A stretch of DNA of 64,000 nt from Stenogyne calaminthoides (Eukaryota > Streptophyta > Magnoliopsida > Lamiales > Lamiaceae), in assembly GCA_037126765.1 (NCBI GenBank), contig JBBCBC010000027.1, forward strand, positions 4,984,406-5,048,405, in the 5' to 3' direction. Below the pieces are notes generated by a model. That model ran no database searches. It saw nothing but the letters and a program-made list of their open reading frames with translations, and was not told where the DNA came from. Made by a program: the position numbers and the translations under genes. Positions 35,132 through 49,200 of the stretch are shown here, piece after piece (within the stretch, counting starts at the first letter, position 1; the number at the start of each line of letters is the position of its first letter).

Positions 35132-35821
35132 TTAATCAGGTCCACCACGATCGAGCATATCAACCAGAGTCATCCGTCTTGGGAACCTTGCTGGCAATTT
35201 CAAAACCATGGCATCTTCCATTCTAATCGGAAGATGCGTAGCCACAATGGCAATTCCGCCCCTGTTCCTATGATCCTCGATGATTTGCTCAAGTAGCCTA
35301 ACCCCCTCATCATCCAACGCCACAGAAGGCTCATCGAGCAACCAGATAGGCCTATCAATAGCCAATAGCCTCGCGATTTGCAACCTTTTCTTCTGACCCT
35401 GTGAGAGCATTCTCGTCTTTTCCTTAATCAGTTTCCCCAGCCCCATGAGCTCAAGGGCAGGCACGGAATTTCCTAGCTTCCCTTCAAGAATTTCGAACCA
35501 TAAAACGTTGTCAAGGACGGTGAATTTGTCCTTGCAGGCATGTTTGAGGGAGAGCCAGTTGAGCTGAAGCTTGTACTGATGGTAAACGCCTGATACGGTG
35601 ATGTCATGCCCGTTCCACAGTACTTCACCAGCGGTTGGTCTGTTGAAGCCGGCTAACATACGGAGGAAAGTGGACTTGCCTGAACCGTTGGGACCCGATA
35701 AAACGAGGGCTCCGCCATCATGAATGGAGACATTCACGTGGCGGAGAATTTGTTGAGCATTTCTCATGCAGGCGACGTTGTTAAGTAAAAGACGAGGAGG
35801 AGGAGGTTTACGCAAGATCAT
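35132..35821 (-). CDS. CCMA: CCMA / ABCI1, ATPase of the mitochondrial cytochrome c maturation ABC transporter
   Basis: Nuclear gene for the ATP-binding subunit (229 aa) that works with the membrane protein CCMB in cytochrome c maturation system I, powering release of haem from the chaperone CCME at the mitochondrial inner membrane. Visible motifs: Walker A GPNGSGKST, Q-loop YKLQLNW, ABC signature LSQGQ, Walker B IWLLDEPSVALDD and H-loop VATHLPI, ending FPRRMTLVDMLDRG. Single coding exon. I chose the ATG at 35821 (MILRKPPPPRLLLNNVACMRN) because the 22 extra residues of the upstream in-frame ATG at 35887 are not part of the family. Upstream, donor-like sites (near 36545, and near 38525 after a GC-richer leader-like stretch) suggest non-coding 5' exons. 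Confidence 0.93.
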   Translation of the reverse strand: MILRKPPPPRLLLNNVACMRNAQQILRHVNVSIHDGGALVLSGPNGSGKSTFLRMLAGFNRPTAGEVLWNGHDITVSGVYHQYKLQLNWLSLKHACKDKFTVLDNVLWFEILEGKLGNSVPALELMGLGKLIKEKTRMLSQGQKKRLQIARLLAIDRPIWLLDEPSVALDDEGVRLLEQIIEDHRNRGGIAIVATHLPIRMEDAMVLKLPARFPRRMTLVDMLDRGGPD

Positions 35822-38480
35822 TGTGTATAAATGCAGTTTCCTATCAATATGAGAATAAGACAGAAGCCATGTAAATTTATCATCCAAAAATAAAGATCCT
35901 GCATCATGTAAATTTTTAGCTCCCCTGTCGCTTGAGTTGCATTTTTATACATTAAGTAAAACAGAGACGTGCCAAATGAATAATCAAAAATCACATTACT
36001 TGCACCATCACATGTGAATTTCCATATAATAATGATTAAAACCCAACCACCAAAACAATTTCATTCAAATCTAGTGAATAGAATTTTCACTAGCTTTTTA
36101 TAACACTGCAATTAGTTGTCCACTTTATAGGGAGACTGTCGTAAATACTTTCACCAAAATTAAGGTCAATTGTTCTGCCTTATTAATGCTCCCACCAACA
36201 AAAAGTAACTAACTCGGTATACAAAACTTAACATATGAATAGCAACTAAATAGCTGGTGGCTAAACAGGAGAAGTATACAAAACAGATACTACCATCTTG
36301 AAATTTTAATTCATGCTGATCATTTCTATGAGATAACTGCTAATACACTAGCATTAAGTCAAATGTTTATTTTTCATTTTAAGTGTGAGAATTATACAAG
36401 AAATAACACAAATTCAAAAAAGGCAAACAAGTGCATAGCAATACTCAATCCTAAATCAGGTATCCTTTAGAAAAGGAAAATCCAAATATTTCATAAGGCA
36501 TACAATTTTGATTTCAATTAACTTCATGTCTACAGGTTGCTTACCAAGCCAGTTCTGCAGCTGTTCATGGAATATTCCATAGAACAAAGGGGTACACTTG
36601 CATCCCCAAAATGAAAAACTGCAATTACATACATATATATATATGATCTCTATTCTCTGGAATTGCTTGAGCTGAATTTTGTTTTGCTTAAGGCCAAATT
36701 TATGTTCTATATTTCCGAGCTATATTGTGCAAGTGAATTTTTTGTTATCAACACCCCAGCATATTAGTAGATACAAAATATTATGAAAATCCCATAATCC
36801 CCTCATCATTTTATATTAAAAATATATATTCAATCCCTACAGTCACCGGCATCTGCCGCCATCCGGTTAAAAAATATACCGATAATCATCATATATTTTT
36901 TTGCCAAAAATCAGTTGAAATTAACAAATTTTTTGAAGAAAAGAGAGAAGAGAGTTATTATATCCGGGGAGAAAGAGAGCGGGTCAGGTGGTGGATGGCT
37001 TGGCGGACGACGGCGCCGGTTGAAGAAATATGAAGGGAGAGAGAAGATTACGATTTTTTAACCGGCCCCCTTTTCCTTTTTTTTTCAGCCCAGCCCATTT
37101 ATCAATTTTTTGGGGCTTTGATTTTCATTTTTCTTTTCTAAAATACAATTAATATGTATTTTTCTTAAAAAGAGTTTTAGTGTACTCCAAATTTTAGAAT
37201 GTTATTTTATAAGATTTTTAAAAAATTAGATTCAATGAATTCAAGTGTAGTTATAATATCATCTCCTCTGTTAAAAAAAAATTTATAATATCATCTCAAT
37301 ACTATATATTTTAGTATCGATCTCTGAAAATTTAAATATTAAGCAATTAATACTACTTCCGTTCTAAATTCATTTACCCATTTGCTTTTAGCACGAGCTT
37401 TAATATAAGAATTATTTATTAGTATTTAAAGTGATAAAGTGATTTTTGGTTGAAGGTATTGTAATCTTTTCTATTTTATTATTAAAGTAAATTACTTGTT
37501 GTGGGTAAAAGTAATGAAAAGAGATTCAATCGGATGAATAGTTGAAAAAGATGTAGTTACTTTATTATCTTTTATGGAAACGGGTAAACAAGTTTGAGAA
37601 AATGGGTAAAAAAGTTTGAGATATATCTTTTGGAGAAAGTTGGTAAACAAGTTTGGAACAGAGTGAATACTATTTAAATTATAATCGTATCCCCGAATTG
37701 AATATCCTGAATTCGCTCCTGTGTCAAACTACAAATACTCCCTTTCTAGTAATTCATTAGTCTCTAATCTATGGCTTCCTTTTGCAGTTTTGCAAAATGT
37801 ACCATCCATATCAACACATACTTCCTTAATTCAAAGTTGAAACCCCATCCAATGTACACAAACACCCTAATATTGAGACGAATATTTCATAGTATATCCT
37901 CAAATGGAGTGTTTCAAGTCGGGTGTAGAGATAATCTTGACCGCGCATATAACAATCAACAAAAAAGTACAAGTAAATATAACGATTCTAGAGGATTGAA
38001 TTAGGCAACAGAGGATAGTCATTAACTTTTCACTCCGTAAACCTTGTACAGTTTCAATTTTCAACTTTTCTTCGTTTTTCTTGTTTCCACTTGATAAGGT
38101 ATTCAAAATATTCATTGGCTTTGTGAGATTTGCTAGTTACTAAGTTAGAATAGTGTTTCGTTCTCATTTGCAAATTATTAGAGATTCAAATAAATTACTC
38201 TAGTCTGCACTTCCTATTCATCAATCCTTCATTACAAAATTTTCAATTACTGAAAAGACTAACCAAAGCCAAATAATCACGAAATCGTCCTAGAATATAT
38301 ATATATATATAACAAGCAAGAACCTTTTGAATTAGGAATAATGTCATTCGGGGAAACTCAAACAGTTGTATTCTTAATTATTTCGGCCAATAAATTTTCA
38401 CCATTAAACATTATACTCCAAATAAATCAAGTTCATAAAATTTAAGGATAGACTCGTAAACCCTTCGACTGAAAAAGAAA
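35822..38480 (-). other. CCMA upstream region, possible 5'-UTR introns
   Basis: No coding gene. About 35951-36575 has a diverged copy in the last intron of FIP1 (42172-42805). On the minus strand an exon-like stretch ends at GCTTG/GTAAGC (36545). A GC-richer patch lies at 36955-37080. The frame at 37771-38004 has no known domain. The rest is AT-rich. Confidence 0.4.
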
Positions 38481-38519
38481 GTAAAGCAAGCGTGTGAGAC
38501 AGAAAGAGAGCTCATTTAT

Positions 38520-38640
38520 ACCTCAGTGTGGAAGGTTGGCACCAGATGAAAACACGGCGGAAATCGACCGCTGCCAATGAAGAAATTACCGGCGGCGCAG
38601 AGAACCACGGAAAAGAGAGAAATATGAATTTTGCGGCGAA
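38520..38640 (-). promoter_or_regulatory. Possible non-coding first exon (leader) of CCMA
   Basis: A short GC-richer stretch that reads on the minus strand like a plant 5' leader (CTCTTTTCCGTGG ... GCGCCGCCGG) and ends in CACTGAG/GTATAA, a donor-like site. It lies 2.7 kb upstream of the coding start. No other gene claims it. Confidence 0.3.
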
Positions 38641-38759
38641 CTTAATTATTTGCAATTTTCTTTCTTAATATAAAATGTTAAAAAGGAAAAAAAAAAAAAT
38701 ACAAGGGCGTCATAATATTAATGAATTGGTATATTGGGAAACTTTTTATCGTGAAATTA

Positions 38760-38950
38760 ATTTTTTTTTTCAGGTATACTTTTTAGTAATATAAATCACA
38801 CTATTTAGTAATATAAATTACACTCTTCAGTTATCATTATAATACTCTCTGCTATAATATAAGTCATACCCTTCACTTTTATGAGTAATAATCTTTATAG
38901 TAAAAAATTACACTCTTTAATAATATAAGTCACACTTCTTAATCAATTTC
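38760..38950. repeat. Degenerate AGTAATATAAGTCACACTCTT repeats
   Basis: Five or six imperfect copies of TAATATAANTCACACT, irregularly spaced, in AT-rich DNA. Confidence 0.5.
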
Positions 38951-40243
38951 ACTGTGAAACTTGTTCATCTTATACTTTGCTTTTCGTTATATTATTATGC
39001 ATTAATTAGTAATGATAATTAAAAAAACTGTGTGAAACAATTTCATATATAAAACGACTTTATTTTAAGATTTGAGTCGTACCAACATTTATATTATGAT
39101 TAAGATGAGATCCATGCACCCATGTTTACAAATGATATTAATTGGAAAATTTACAACTAGATATAAAATTAAGTAAATCATTACAACCAGATACAAAGTG
39201 CAGAAATTTGAACTAAAGTAAGTGACCCTTTTGTTCAAATTTGAACTAAAGTGCAGAAATTTTTTGCATTTTGTATCTTGTTGTAAGTTTTTTGGTGATT
39301 TTATAGCGAAATATTTTTCTCCCATATTAATTTCATGCGTGAAAATATCTCATACGTGAAAATATCTTATACAAATTTTTATTTTTAATGAAACGAATCA
39401 AATCTCCATTAGTAACATTAATTTTCTTTTCATTTTCCATTAAAATACGACTCGCATGTTACCTCATTACTTCATGAAAATTTCATATCTTTAACCTGTC
39501 ATGACATTTTTACTATAATTAGACTGCTTAAGAAACTTCATGTACCATAAAAAAAAAAAAAAAAAACAAAGACAGCTCAAAATCTTCTGGAAGTTGAATA
39601 TCTTAAATTCATTTCTCTGAAATCTCCACATATCCCCTAAACCAAACAACCAATTTTCATTCCATTTTCATTCCTCAATTTCAAAGTCATCAACCAAACA
39701 TCGTTTCTGCCACGCCTCCTATATCTCCTCATTCCAAAATAAATACAAAATCGGCTTTCTAAATATATCTATGCATTCAACACAGTAGTACAAACATATA
39801 AAGAAAACTAGTCAAGATACAACACAAAATCATTTCACAGGTACAAAGGCCAGTCCAACCCAGCCCGAGCTTCGAGATCCAAAGGTACAGGCCCAGCCCA
39901 GCCCGAACTTCATTCTCCAACGCCTTTCACCAGAGATGTGCACATCATGATATCTCATCTCATGTAGTTAATGAATCTAAATTGCACTACATCTATGTTA
40001 CTGTAAAAAAACAAAAATAAGAAGCCATACTGGGCCTCATCATCCGCCAGTATAATTCTACAGTTTAAACGTATGTGTACATGTACTTATACAAAAGCTA
40101 AGATTTATGGCCATCCCGTGGGCATGAATTCGTAATAATAATATTTTAACAGTACAGTTAAAATCATAACAGAGGTAAGTTTTGACAACTTGAACCAACC
40201 AACCAAGCAGAGATAGCCCTTCCAAATCCGTCTTCCATGGTAT
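38951..40243. other. Intergenic region and FIP1 3' UTR
   Basis: No coding frame. The FIP1 transcript should end here (minus strand, below 40244). A 33-bp duplication (GTGCAGAAATTTGAACTAAA against ...TTTGAACTAAAGTGCAGAAA) lies near 39200-39260. Confidence 0.45.
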
Positions 40244-43200
40244 TCAGTTGCCGGTCCACCTCCTCTTCCGTGGTGGACGCTCCGATTTGATCTCCGAATC
40301 GGGACGGGTCTCAGCTGGGCCCGGAGGCAAAGCTTCATTCTCCAGTTTCTTGATTACGACAACTTCTTTTTCACTCGGCATAGGCAGTTTAAAGCGCTCG
40401 CTTCTCTTCTTCAACTTTTCAACTGTATCCAAATGTTTATCCTCCACTGCTTTCACGTTGGCATTATTCATTTCACCGCCACTAGCACCACCGGTGTCTA
40501 TGTTATCAACTGGGGGGTTAGGGTTCCCTTCGACCTTATTGGAAGGTTCTTCAGGAATCCTGGTAACCAAAGAAGGGGCCCCACTATTATACGTATCTAT
40601 ATCTTTATTCTTTTTTAAGGAAGATGGGATGGGGGTGACGCCAAAATCCCTCTCCTTATGGCTCGTCCATCGCTCCAACTTAGAACGTCCCCTCCTAGAC
40701 GCGCTCTGCTCATCATCGGATGATCCTCCCTCTTCACCATGCTTTCTGGAAGAGTGGCGATTGCCATGGATATCATTCTCATTGCTTCCTCGCTCAGTCC
40801 TACCTCTCGAGTTCGCCTGAAAGCAGGAAGTAAGAGGAAAGAATGACAATTAATGAATCTTCCAAATTAAAATCAAATGCTTTCATTAGCAGTAAGCAGA
40901 CATTAAATGCGATTACAAATATAGAAAAACTTGGCATCATCACATCCATGACTGCTGAATCGATCACCTTTCTAGCTTCTTGCAAATTTGAAGCATGAAT
41001 TACAGGATTCATAGGCTCAACTTTAGAGTGTGAGGCAGGGTTGACTCGAATATATTACACAATTCATAGCCCAACTTACCTCATAATAAAGCAACGGACC
41101 AAAATATTGTCACGCGTGAGGGAGAATTAGATTAGAGATTTATACAGCTGAAGGGGCTAGGTATAGCAGAAATGAGAAGGATTTCTTATCTATATCAACA
41201 AATCATTGGGCCAGATCGCCACGTGTCAGCATATGGACAGGGTAAGTAATCAAGCAAACCTTCCCACAAGTTCAAGAGATCATAATAGGCCTTCGTAATA
41301 GAAGTAAACCAGTACTAAGGATTTGCCCAACAAAGCATGTCCTCTCAACCTGGTTGCTGATAATATTGTCAAAGTTATATGGAACATTCACTCTGAGGAG
41401 TTGAAAATAACAAAAAAGAAGGATCTTACTGTAGGCAGTTCAAACAAACCAGATCCGTGCATCCTTTTATTACATAGAAGAGATGCATCAAATTCAGACT
41501 ACAAAACACATGCCCATAACGGTCCAAATCACTCAAGCTAGATGAGAAACTTGACAGTGGCACGAAAAATTTTACTAAAGAATAGATAACAGATTTAAAA
41601 TACACACAACGGGTACTTGTCTGTTTCATCTTGATAATCTAGCAAATATGATCCAAAATCTCCCCATTTAACATATCACGATACAGAAGAGAACAGACTA
41701 ACAGCGATGAATAAGACACCAATTTGAATCAAAGAAGTCACCTAACTACTTCCGTTGGACCCACAACTTCTGCAGCTTCTTGTTACTTTTTTTTTTCCAA
41801 ATGCTATCTATAAATATTGGCTATATATACATCAGAAGTTTGTTTTTGAGACATGTGCAGTAGTGAATAGTTTATCTGTAAGTTACATAATATCAACATG
41901 GTCCGTAAAGAAAAGCTGAATAGTAGTCAAGTAAAACCGATTTCTAAAGTATATCTTCTAGGTTATTGTTCATTAACGACGCACAGTTAGTACTACATTA
42001 GGCATCATGATGCTGAGAGTCTGAGATTGAGAAAGGCCAAAAAAAAAGCAAGTTAGAAAATGCAACTGTAAAATTATGAGCATTTAGAGAATGTTCGAGC
42101 AAAACTGAGTCGCAACGTCGGATGACAAGACCAAGAAAAAAGTTTGCGAAAGATCTCACTCAATTTCAATAACATGAAGTAAAATAAAGACATGTCAAAT
42201 GAAGCAATGGCTAATCGGAAATCACATTGCACTTGCACGATTTTGTCCATGCTACCTGAATAAACCCACTTGCATACGTGAATTTCCATATAATAATTAG
42301 TTAGTAAAATCCAACTACCAAAACAATTTCTTTCAAATCTATTGAATAAAACTTTCACTAGCTTATATATACTACTGCAATTAATTGTCCAGTTTCCAGG
42401 GGCAACGTTCATAAACACTTCACCAAAATTAAGGTTAACTGTTCTGCCTCATTAATGCTCCCACCAACAAAAATGTAACTAACTCAATATACAAAACTTA
42501 ACATATCAGTAGAAACTACATAGCTGGTGGCAAAACAGGAGAATTATAAAAATAGATACTACCATCTTGAAATATTATCACGCTGATCATTTCGATGTGA
42601 TAGCTATTGCTATATCAGCAAGTCAAATGTTATTTTCATTTAAGTGTCGAAAACTTTTATAAGATCAATGCTCATTCCTATATCAGCCATCAATAGGAAA
42701 AGGAGAATCCAAATATTTCAATTGCCACCATAAGGCATAACTATAAATATGCTCATGTCTACAGGTTGCTTACCAAACCAGTGATGTAGCTGTCCATGGA
42801 TCATTACGAGACAAAACCAATCAACTTATTATATGTATGTGTGTATGTGGTATGTGGGATATCCATAAATCCAGGGCCTGTCATAGGCCAACTCCATAAC
42901 CAAGCAGACAAAAAAAACTAACAGCCCCTTTTTGCATCAAAAATTATGTAATCATTATTGGGATTCTTGACAACAGAATTATATGATTTCAATTGTTTCT
43001 TAAGCCAATGAAAATACCCTCTGCCTAATTTAAAGAGGACTAAGTGCAGATTAAACAAGTAAAAGTTTTGGAACTCGGTATCTTGGCTTATGTAGAAGAT
43101 GGAGGCATTCAATACGAGAGAACGACTCCTGACACACTAGTAAACAAGTTTTCATGTTGGTAATCATTGAGCTCTGGTGTTTTAGTAGTATTGATAAATA

Positions 43201-46200
43201 TTGTTCAAAAGACATTGCAGCGTTCTTCAGCAATTAAGCAGAAGTCGATGTTAAAACTACTTAAAAGTTTTCGACAGGCAAGCTCCTTCCACACACACAA
43301 CTGACAACCCCACTCTAAGCCTCCCTCAATTACCAAAAGAAAAAAAAATCCGAAAGACAAAATCCGGACATGGTTGTGCATGTTCACATAAGCTATATTA
43401 ACAAGTCAGAAGATATGTAACCATTAACCTTCCATTTTTCACTGATCTGGGTAATCATATATCACAAAGAATACAATTATAATATCTTACTAGTAATACC
43501 ATGAGCATTCAGCTTCAAATTAACTCATAACTTGTACTTCCACGCAAGCTTAAGGCATTGGGTCCAAGGAAATACATACCGTCTCACTTATCTGGACACT
43601 GCGCTCATGTTCATTCCTCTTAGAAGAGATCAAGGAGCTCGGATCTTGACTTTCAGATTCTCTCTGTCTGCTACCATCTTTCTGTCTTCGTTCATGCAGC
43701 CTAGAAGTATCAGAAGCATAGATGGGACGTTCATTCTCATATCTTGCTCTTTTTTCATCATTACTCCCACGTTCATAAACATCTTCATGGCCCCTATGCT
43801 GCGAAAAACTTTCATTGTCAACCCGATCCCTCCTTTTAAGTTGATCGCTATGCCGGCCTATGTCCTTCGGAAGGTATTCCCTTCCAGACCCCTTGTAATC
43901 ATCTTTCCCTCTGGTCCATGTTTTGTCTTCAACCGGTCGCCCACTTCTCACACCAGGCCTCGTCTCTTCTCTCTCTCTCCTCGGTAAAATCTCTTCATGT
44001 GACTGTTTATGCCTGTGCCATTCATCACGATCTCTTTGCCTCTCTTTTTCTTCTTTTTGCCTGACATAACGCATATCTTCATCCTTCAATTTGGCAAAGT
44101 CATCTGTTTTCCGCTGATCAGAGATATCATCTCTTTCTCTCTTCCTACGGCTGCTACTCTCTCTGTGATTATAACCGATCTCTTCTTTTTCAGCATGTTC
44201 GCGGTTTACATATGACCCTTCTCTTCGCCTTCTATTGAGAAGATCATCCGGCTTCTCAATCCGTGGTTTTACATTATCACCCCTGTCTCTCTGTCTTGAT
44301 AAACTACTGTTGTCCAGCTGATTTCTGGGTTGGTTAGATTCATCTCTTTCACTCCTCTCACTTTCTCTAGCCTTACCTCGGTTTCTGGAACTAATATCTC
44401 CACCATGTTCCCTCTTCCTTGTGTCTTCAACTCTGATCCTTCTCCGATCATCATCCCTCCGACGCCAGCTTCCTTCAGTTATATCACTCTCCTTCCTCCA
44501 TTCTGTACTCTCACTTCTCAAGTGTCTATTCAGTGAAGAATTAGGATCCCCACCTCTATGTGAATAAGAGTCTTCTCTGTCTTTTACTGACGCGTGTTTT
44601 CGGGTTTCATCTCTCCCATGGCGACTTCTTGTATGAAAATTATCCTTATTGTTGCCTGCACGAGGATGGTGCCTGTTCTGAAGGACTTCATCTTCGGTAG
44701 TGTCATGGGACTTCCTGTAATCCTTACTACTTCCTGATCTCGCTTTGCTGGTTTCACTACTCCTTGCAGCCTTAGAATCTTCCCTGTCATCAATTTCACG
44801 GGAAAGTTTTGTCGAATGAATTAATTTCCCATCTTCAAGAGCATCGTTGTTTGTTTCATCCAGAGCCATATTTTCTCTTTCTGTATCAAAACTTCTATCA
44901 TCTGCTACAGATGTGTCGTTCACATCATCCACCACCGCAACAGCCTCCTCTCCATCGGATCCATCAGACGGCGACAACTGAGGATTTCGCTTGCCCCTCT
45001 CACTATCAAATGATTCATTTTGATCATCTATTATCTGTTTTTCTCCACTATTACCACTAGCAGTAGTCTTGGGGAATTTCCCATGGCCTCTTCCTTTTGC
45101 AGACCTATGGTAAATTGGAAATGATTAATCAGATTATAGGTCAAGGTAATGACGCTAAAAAAAAGATATAGTAATTACTTGCATTTTTATGGCACACAAA
45201 ACAAGAAATACAGGGGGATGACACCAGTATTTCCGGAACAGTTGCTAATATTATTAACTGGAAAAGTAACCCCTCAAAGACACAAACACACAAGGGGAGA
45301 ACATGGGGATCATAGTTTGCTAAATCATTGGTTAAATATATATTACCATTTAGTATAGGTCACAATGATAAGCTCTACCTAAAGCATACTGATGCAACAC
45401 TTTGACATGAAATCAAAGCGCCTTGGCTAAGAGTTCTTAAAATAATTTTGAAAATTTATTCAACTTATTCATTTACTGACAACCCTTTCTGTTTTCAATT
45501 AAGATGTTTAGCTTATAACTTTTTATTCTCACAACCGTTTCTTTTGTGAACATTTGTATATATATATGTGTAAATGTCTGGATCTCAATGCCATTACATA
45601 ATTATTATATCTAATATAGACTTTGGTGTTCTAAATGAAAAACGAAACCTAAGACATCGACAAAAGTTCCTTAAAGAGTATTAAATACATGGAAGGCTTG
45701 TGTATTGCCGTTCAAGTCATATTTGGTAAGATAAAAAAAATTACAAGTCAACTTAATGTAGAATTATTCATGTACCTCTCTTCAGGATGGTACTTTCCAG
45801 ATGCTTCCGAGACAACATGCGAAACATCCTCTCTGTGAATCTCATCACGATTTACAGTGTTCTTTTGCTGTTCTCGTCTAGCAACAGGTTCCCTCTTCTG
45901 ACCATTATATGCACGTGAAAAATGATGAGTACGGTCTGCATCTTCCTGCTGAAGGTCATCAATTCCATCTTCTTCAACTTGATCATCATCTTGCTGTTCT
46001 GCCATGTCATCATCATCTGCAGAACTCTGGCAGACAATCTTTTTGCAAATGGCAACACACTTATTTAATTAAGATGCAAATAGATATTGCATATAACAAA
46101 ATAAATAGAGATCAAGCATAGAAGAGACAGAAATTACTAACCACAATAACAGAATCCGAATCCTGCATTCGGGGGCGCCTGGTATCGATGGATGGCTGTC

Positions 46201-49200
46201 GTTCACCAGAACCAGTTTCCACTGGTATTGGTCTGCCAATAGGCTGCTGTCAAATCAAATAAAAATAATGAGATAATAAACATGCTTAACAATGTAACTT
46301 GAAATTATATTTGTCAAACAGTGATAGTTATATATTAATCATTTGATACAGACTACTTCATGATGTAAGAACGTCACTACTTACAAAATAAATTAATTAA
46401 AAGAGATAATATATATATATGATTATAAACTAATTCAATACATATGAACAACTAAAAATGAACTTGAGAATTTTTGTTATACAGTTTTAAGAGACAAACT
46501 GTATAACATAAATAATATACTTACAACGGCTGGTCGTCCACGAGCATTTCCTCTTGCTAAGTCAGTTCCACCAGCATCTGCCCTTCCAGAATTTGCAGCT
46601 TCAGATGGATTGTCTTGTATACCAACTGCTGCTGCGAGCTCGGGTGGAAGATCGGGATCATAATCCTAATTTGGCACCAAAATGAGATTTAAGTAAAGAA
46701 AATCAAACTATAGAGACAATAAAAAGAATTTAAAAAAATGAGGGGCTGTAATTCAATTGCACATACCCCGAATTTGTTAGTACATACATGTAGCCAGATA
46801 ACCACAATAAAACATGCAGACAGGAACAGTACTTAAAATTAAAAAATTAGAAAACACAGCCTTACCTGTTCTGCCCTCCCACTTTCGTAAACACGAATCT
46901 TGCTTTGCATTGTTGTCTCAAGGCGGAGTTGTTCCTAGAGATTTCAAATTCATTCAATTTAACTTCAACTTAGCAAATAATTATATCGGTTTAAAATTCA
47001 AGACTCCAACCTACCAGATGTTTGCAGTATTCTTTCCAACTTTCCTCATTCAAGCCGAAGTTGAAAAAGTCTGATACGTCAACACCCGGAAGTCTCCAAG
47101 GTTTTTCTTCGAAACCATCAATATCAACTTCAAATATGGTCCTGAAAACATTTTAACAAATAAATGTGTTATACGAGCTAATTCCATCAGGTGCCCTACT
47201 CCTATTTTATGAAATAAATTTCGACTTCTAAGGTAAAAGAACAAGTATGGGGCTTACTTATGCGATGGAAGAGTGAAATCCAATCCACTTCCATAACCAC
47301 GTCCTGCGGTATTAGCTCCCCAAACAGGCATTCCGTAGCCAGGGTGGGGCCCTTTTTGCATAGGAACAGCACCTTTAACTCCAACTGGTCTCCAATCACC
47401 TCTTCCTCGTCCAGCCATAGGACCCATGTTAATTGGTGGCCGAACTTGACCTTGAGTTCCTCCAGTAGTAACAGGAGCCGGCATTGGTGTCGTGCCAGGT
47501 CTCACATACTACCAACATGAAAAGGGAGAGAGGGGGAAGAAAAGAGGGAAACAAGAAAATGAAAATTAATGTTTATTGTCAAGGAAATGGCAAAAGAAAA
47601 TATTGGGAAAAGCTTCTAGCAAATAATCATAGCCAGAAGCACCTATACAATCAAATACATCAGCGTGAAATTTCGACTAATGAAACAATGTTCACATTTA
47701 ATTTGTAAAGCACTATTTGAAGTGATTTAGAAGAAAAGCTAGCCAATCAAGCAGGTAAGATGTTGAAGGGGGGGAAAAACACATCCACACCAACAACCTG
47801 CTCTACCAATCAATAATGGCATTTTATAATAATTTACGGGGACAGAAACAGTCAAATTAAGTTAAAAAACTTATTCATACAAATTCAGTTAGAAAACAGT
47901 TCAGCCTAACTATACTGATTGTGAGATGTGAACCAGTGGAAAGAAGGAAATGAAGAGAAATAAGATGCAATAATTGGAGGCTCAATAAGAATGACTTTAT
48001 GATTTTAAGCATTGGCATCTTATTAGATTTTCATGTATACCGTTCCATTATATTCTCATTATACGATATCATATGCTTTTGAAGTCTAACAGTTTTCTAG
48101 CAGTAGAACTTTTAACACCTCTTAAGTAAATATGAAGCTTGAAATTCTTAGCATATAAGTGCACACAAGGGTAAACCTAGCTCTGTCTCTGAAAGTGAAT
48201 TGATAAGTGATTAGTTTAGTAAAATTCATATGCTAAACTTATGTTAATGAATCAATTAGGCGTTTAGTTCAATGGATCAAGTGGCAGATTCTAGATGATC
48301 TAATATTGATATGCTTGTTGAATAACTATTGATTGCTTCAGAACGCTCCTTACATTGCTTTACCGCTATAGTTTTACCAGAGCCAAAATGCCAGATTAAC
48401 AAATAGATATTCCCAAAACCCATTGGCAGTCTGGCACAACAGACTACCCTAACATGCTTTAAAGGAAATACTAGTATAAAGTGAATGTTCCTATATGATT
48501 AGAAATGGAAATAAAAAAGGTTTATTGGATTTGCATGTTAATAAACTTGATATAAACAACCATTGAATGTGGCTGCATAAGACCTGGAGCTCCATCTCCA
48601 CAGTCCATCAAGCCAAACACACAGATTCTTATGTTTCTGATACATCAATAGCATTCAACATTCAACCTAATTAGGACAAGCATTACCAATCTGAATACAC
48701 AAACAAAGTTGAAAAGAAAATAAGTAATTTCATTAGCAAGTGAATGATTATAAAGTTACAGTTTTACCACTACCATGAACATATACAATATAACCGATCA
48801 ACTTTACTGTCCCTAATGACAACAATTTTTCACAATGTAACAACTACAGTTTCAGCTAGAATCCATTTACAATCGAAGTTCTCATCTAACAAGATGGCTG
48901 ACCTTGAACTGTGGGTGGTATGGGTGATGGTACAAGTGATTGCTGTACCCAATCTTCGGTTGTACCGCCATCGGAGCAGCAGTTCCTCCTCCTCCACTTG
49001 CCTTGGCCGCGTCTCCCATCTCCTTCCTCTCCCCATCTGCTCCAGCGCCGCCTTCCTCAGCCCCCCAATCAGGGTCCTCCATCATCATCGACTGGCGATG
49101 GCTCAAGTCACCATTATCTGCAACAATCACCAGCGGGTCGCCTTCCTCGTCATCTTCCTCATCACCTGGTCCCATCCCCATCTGCACATGGTTATCATTC

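Noticed and set aside
35822..35887. Upstream in-frame ATG extending CCMA by 22 residues
   Set aside because: The extra residues do not resemble the family N-terminus and no mitochondrial presequence pattern is evident; the ATG at 35821 fits the usual length.
40248..40820. 190-codon open frame on the plus strand
   Set aside because: It mirrors the last exon of FIP1, whose C-terminus is clearly conserved on the minus strand.
43532..44536. Plus-strand frames opposite FIP1 exon 8, and alternative minus-strand frames
   Set aside because: Shadows of the charged repetitive segment of FIP1.
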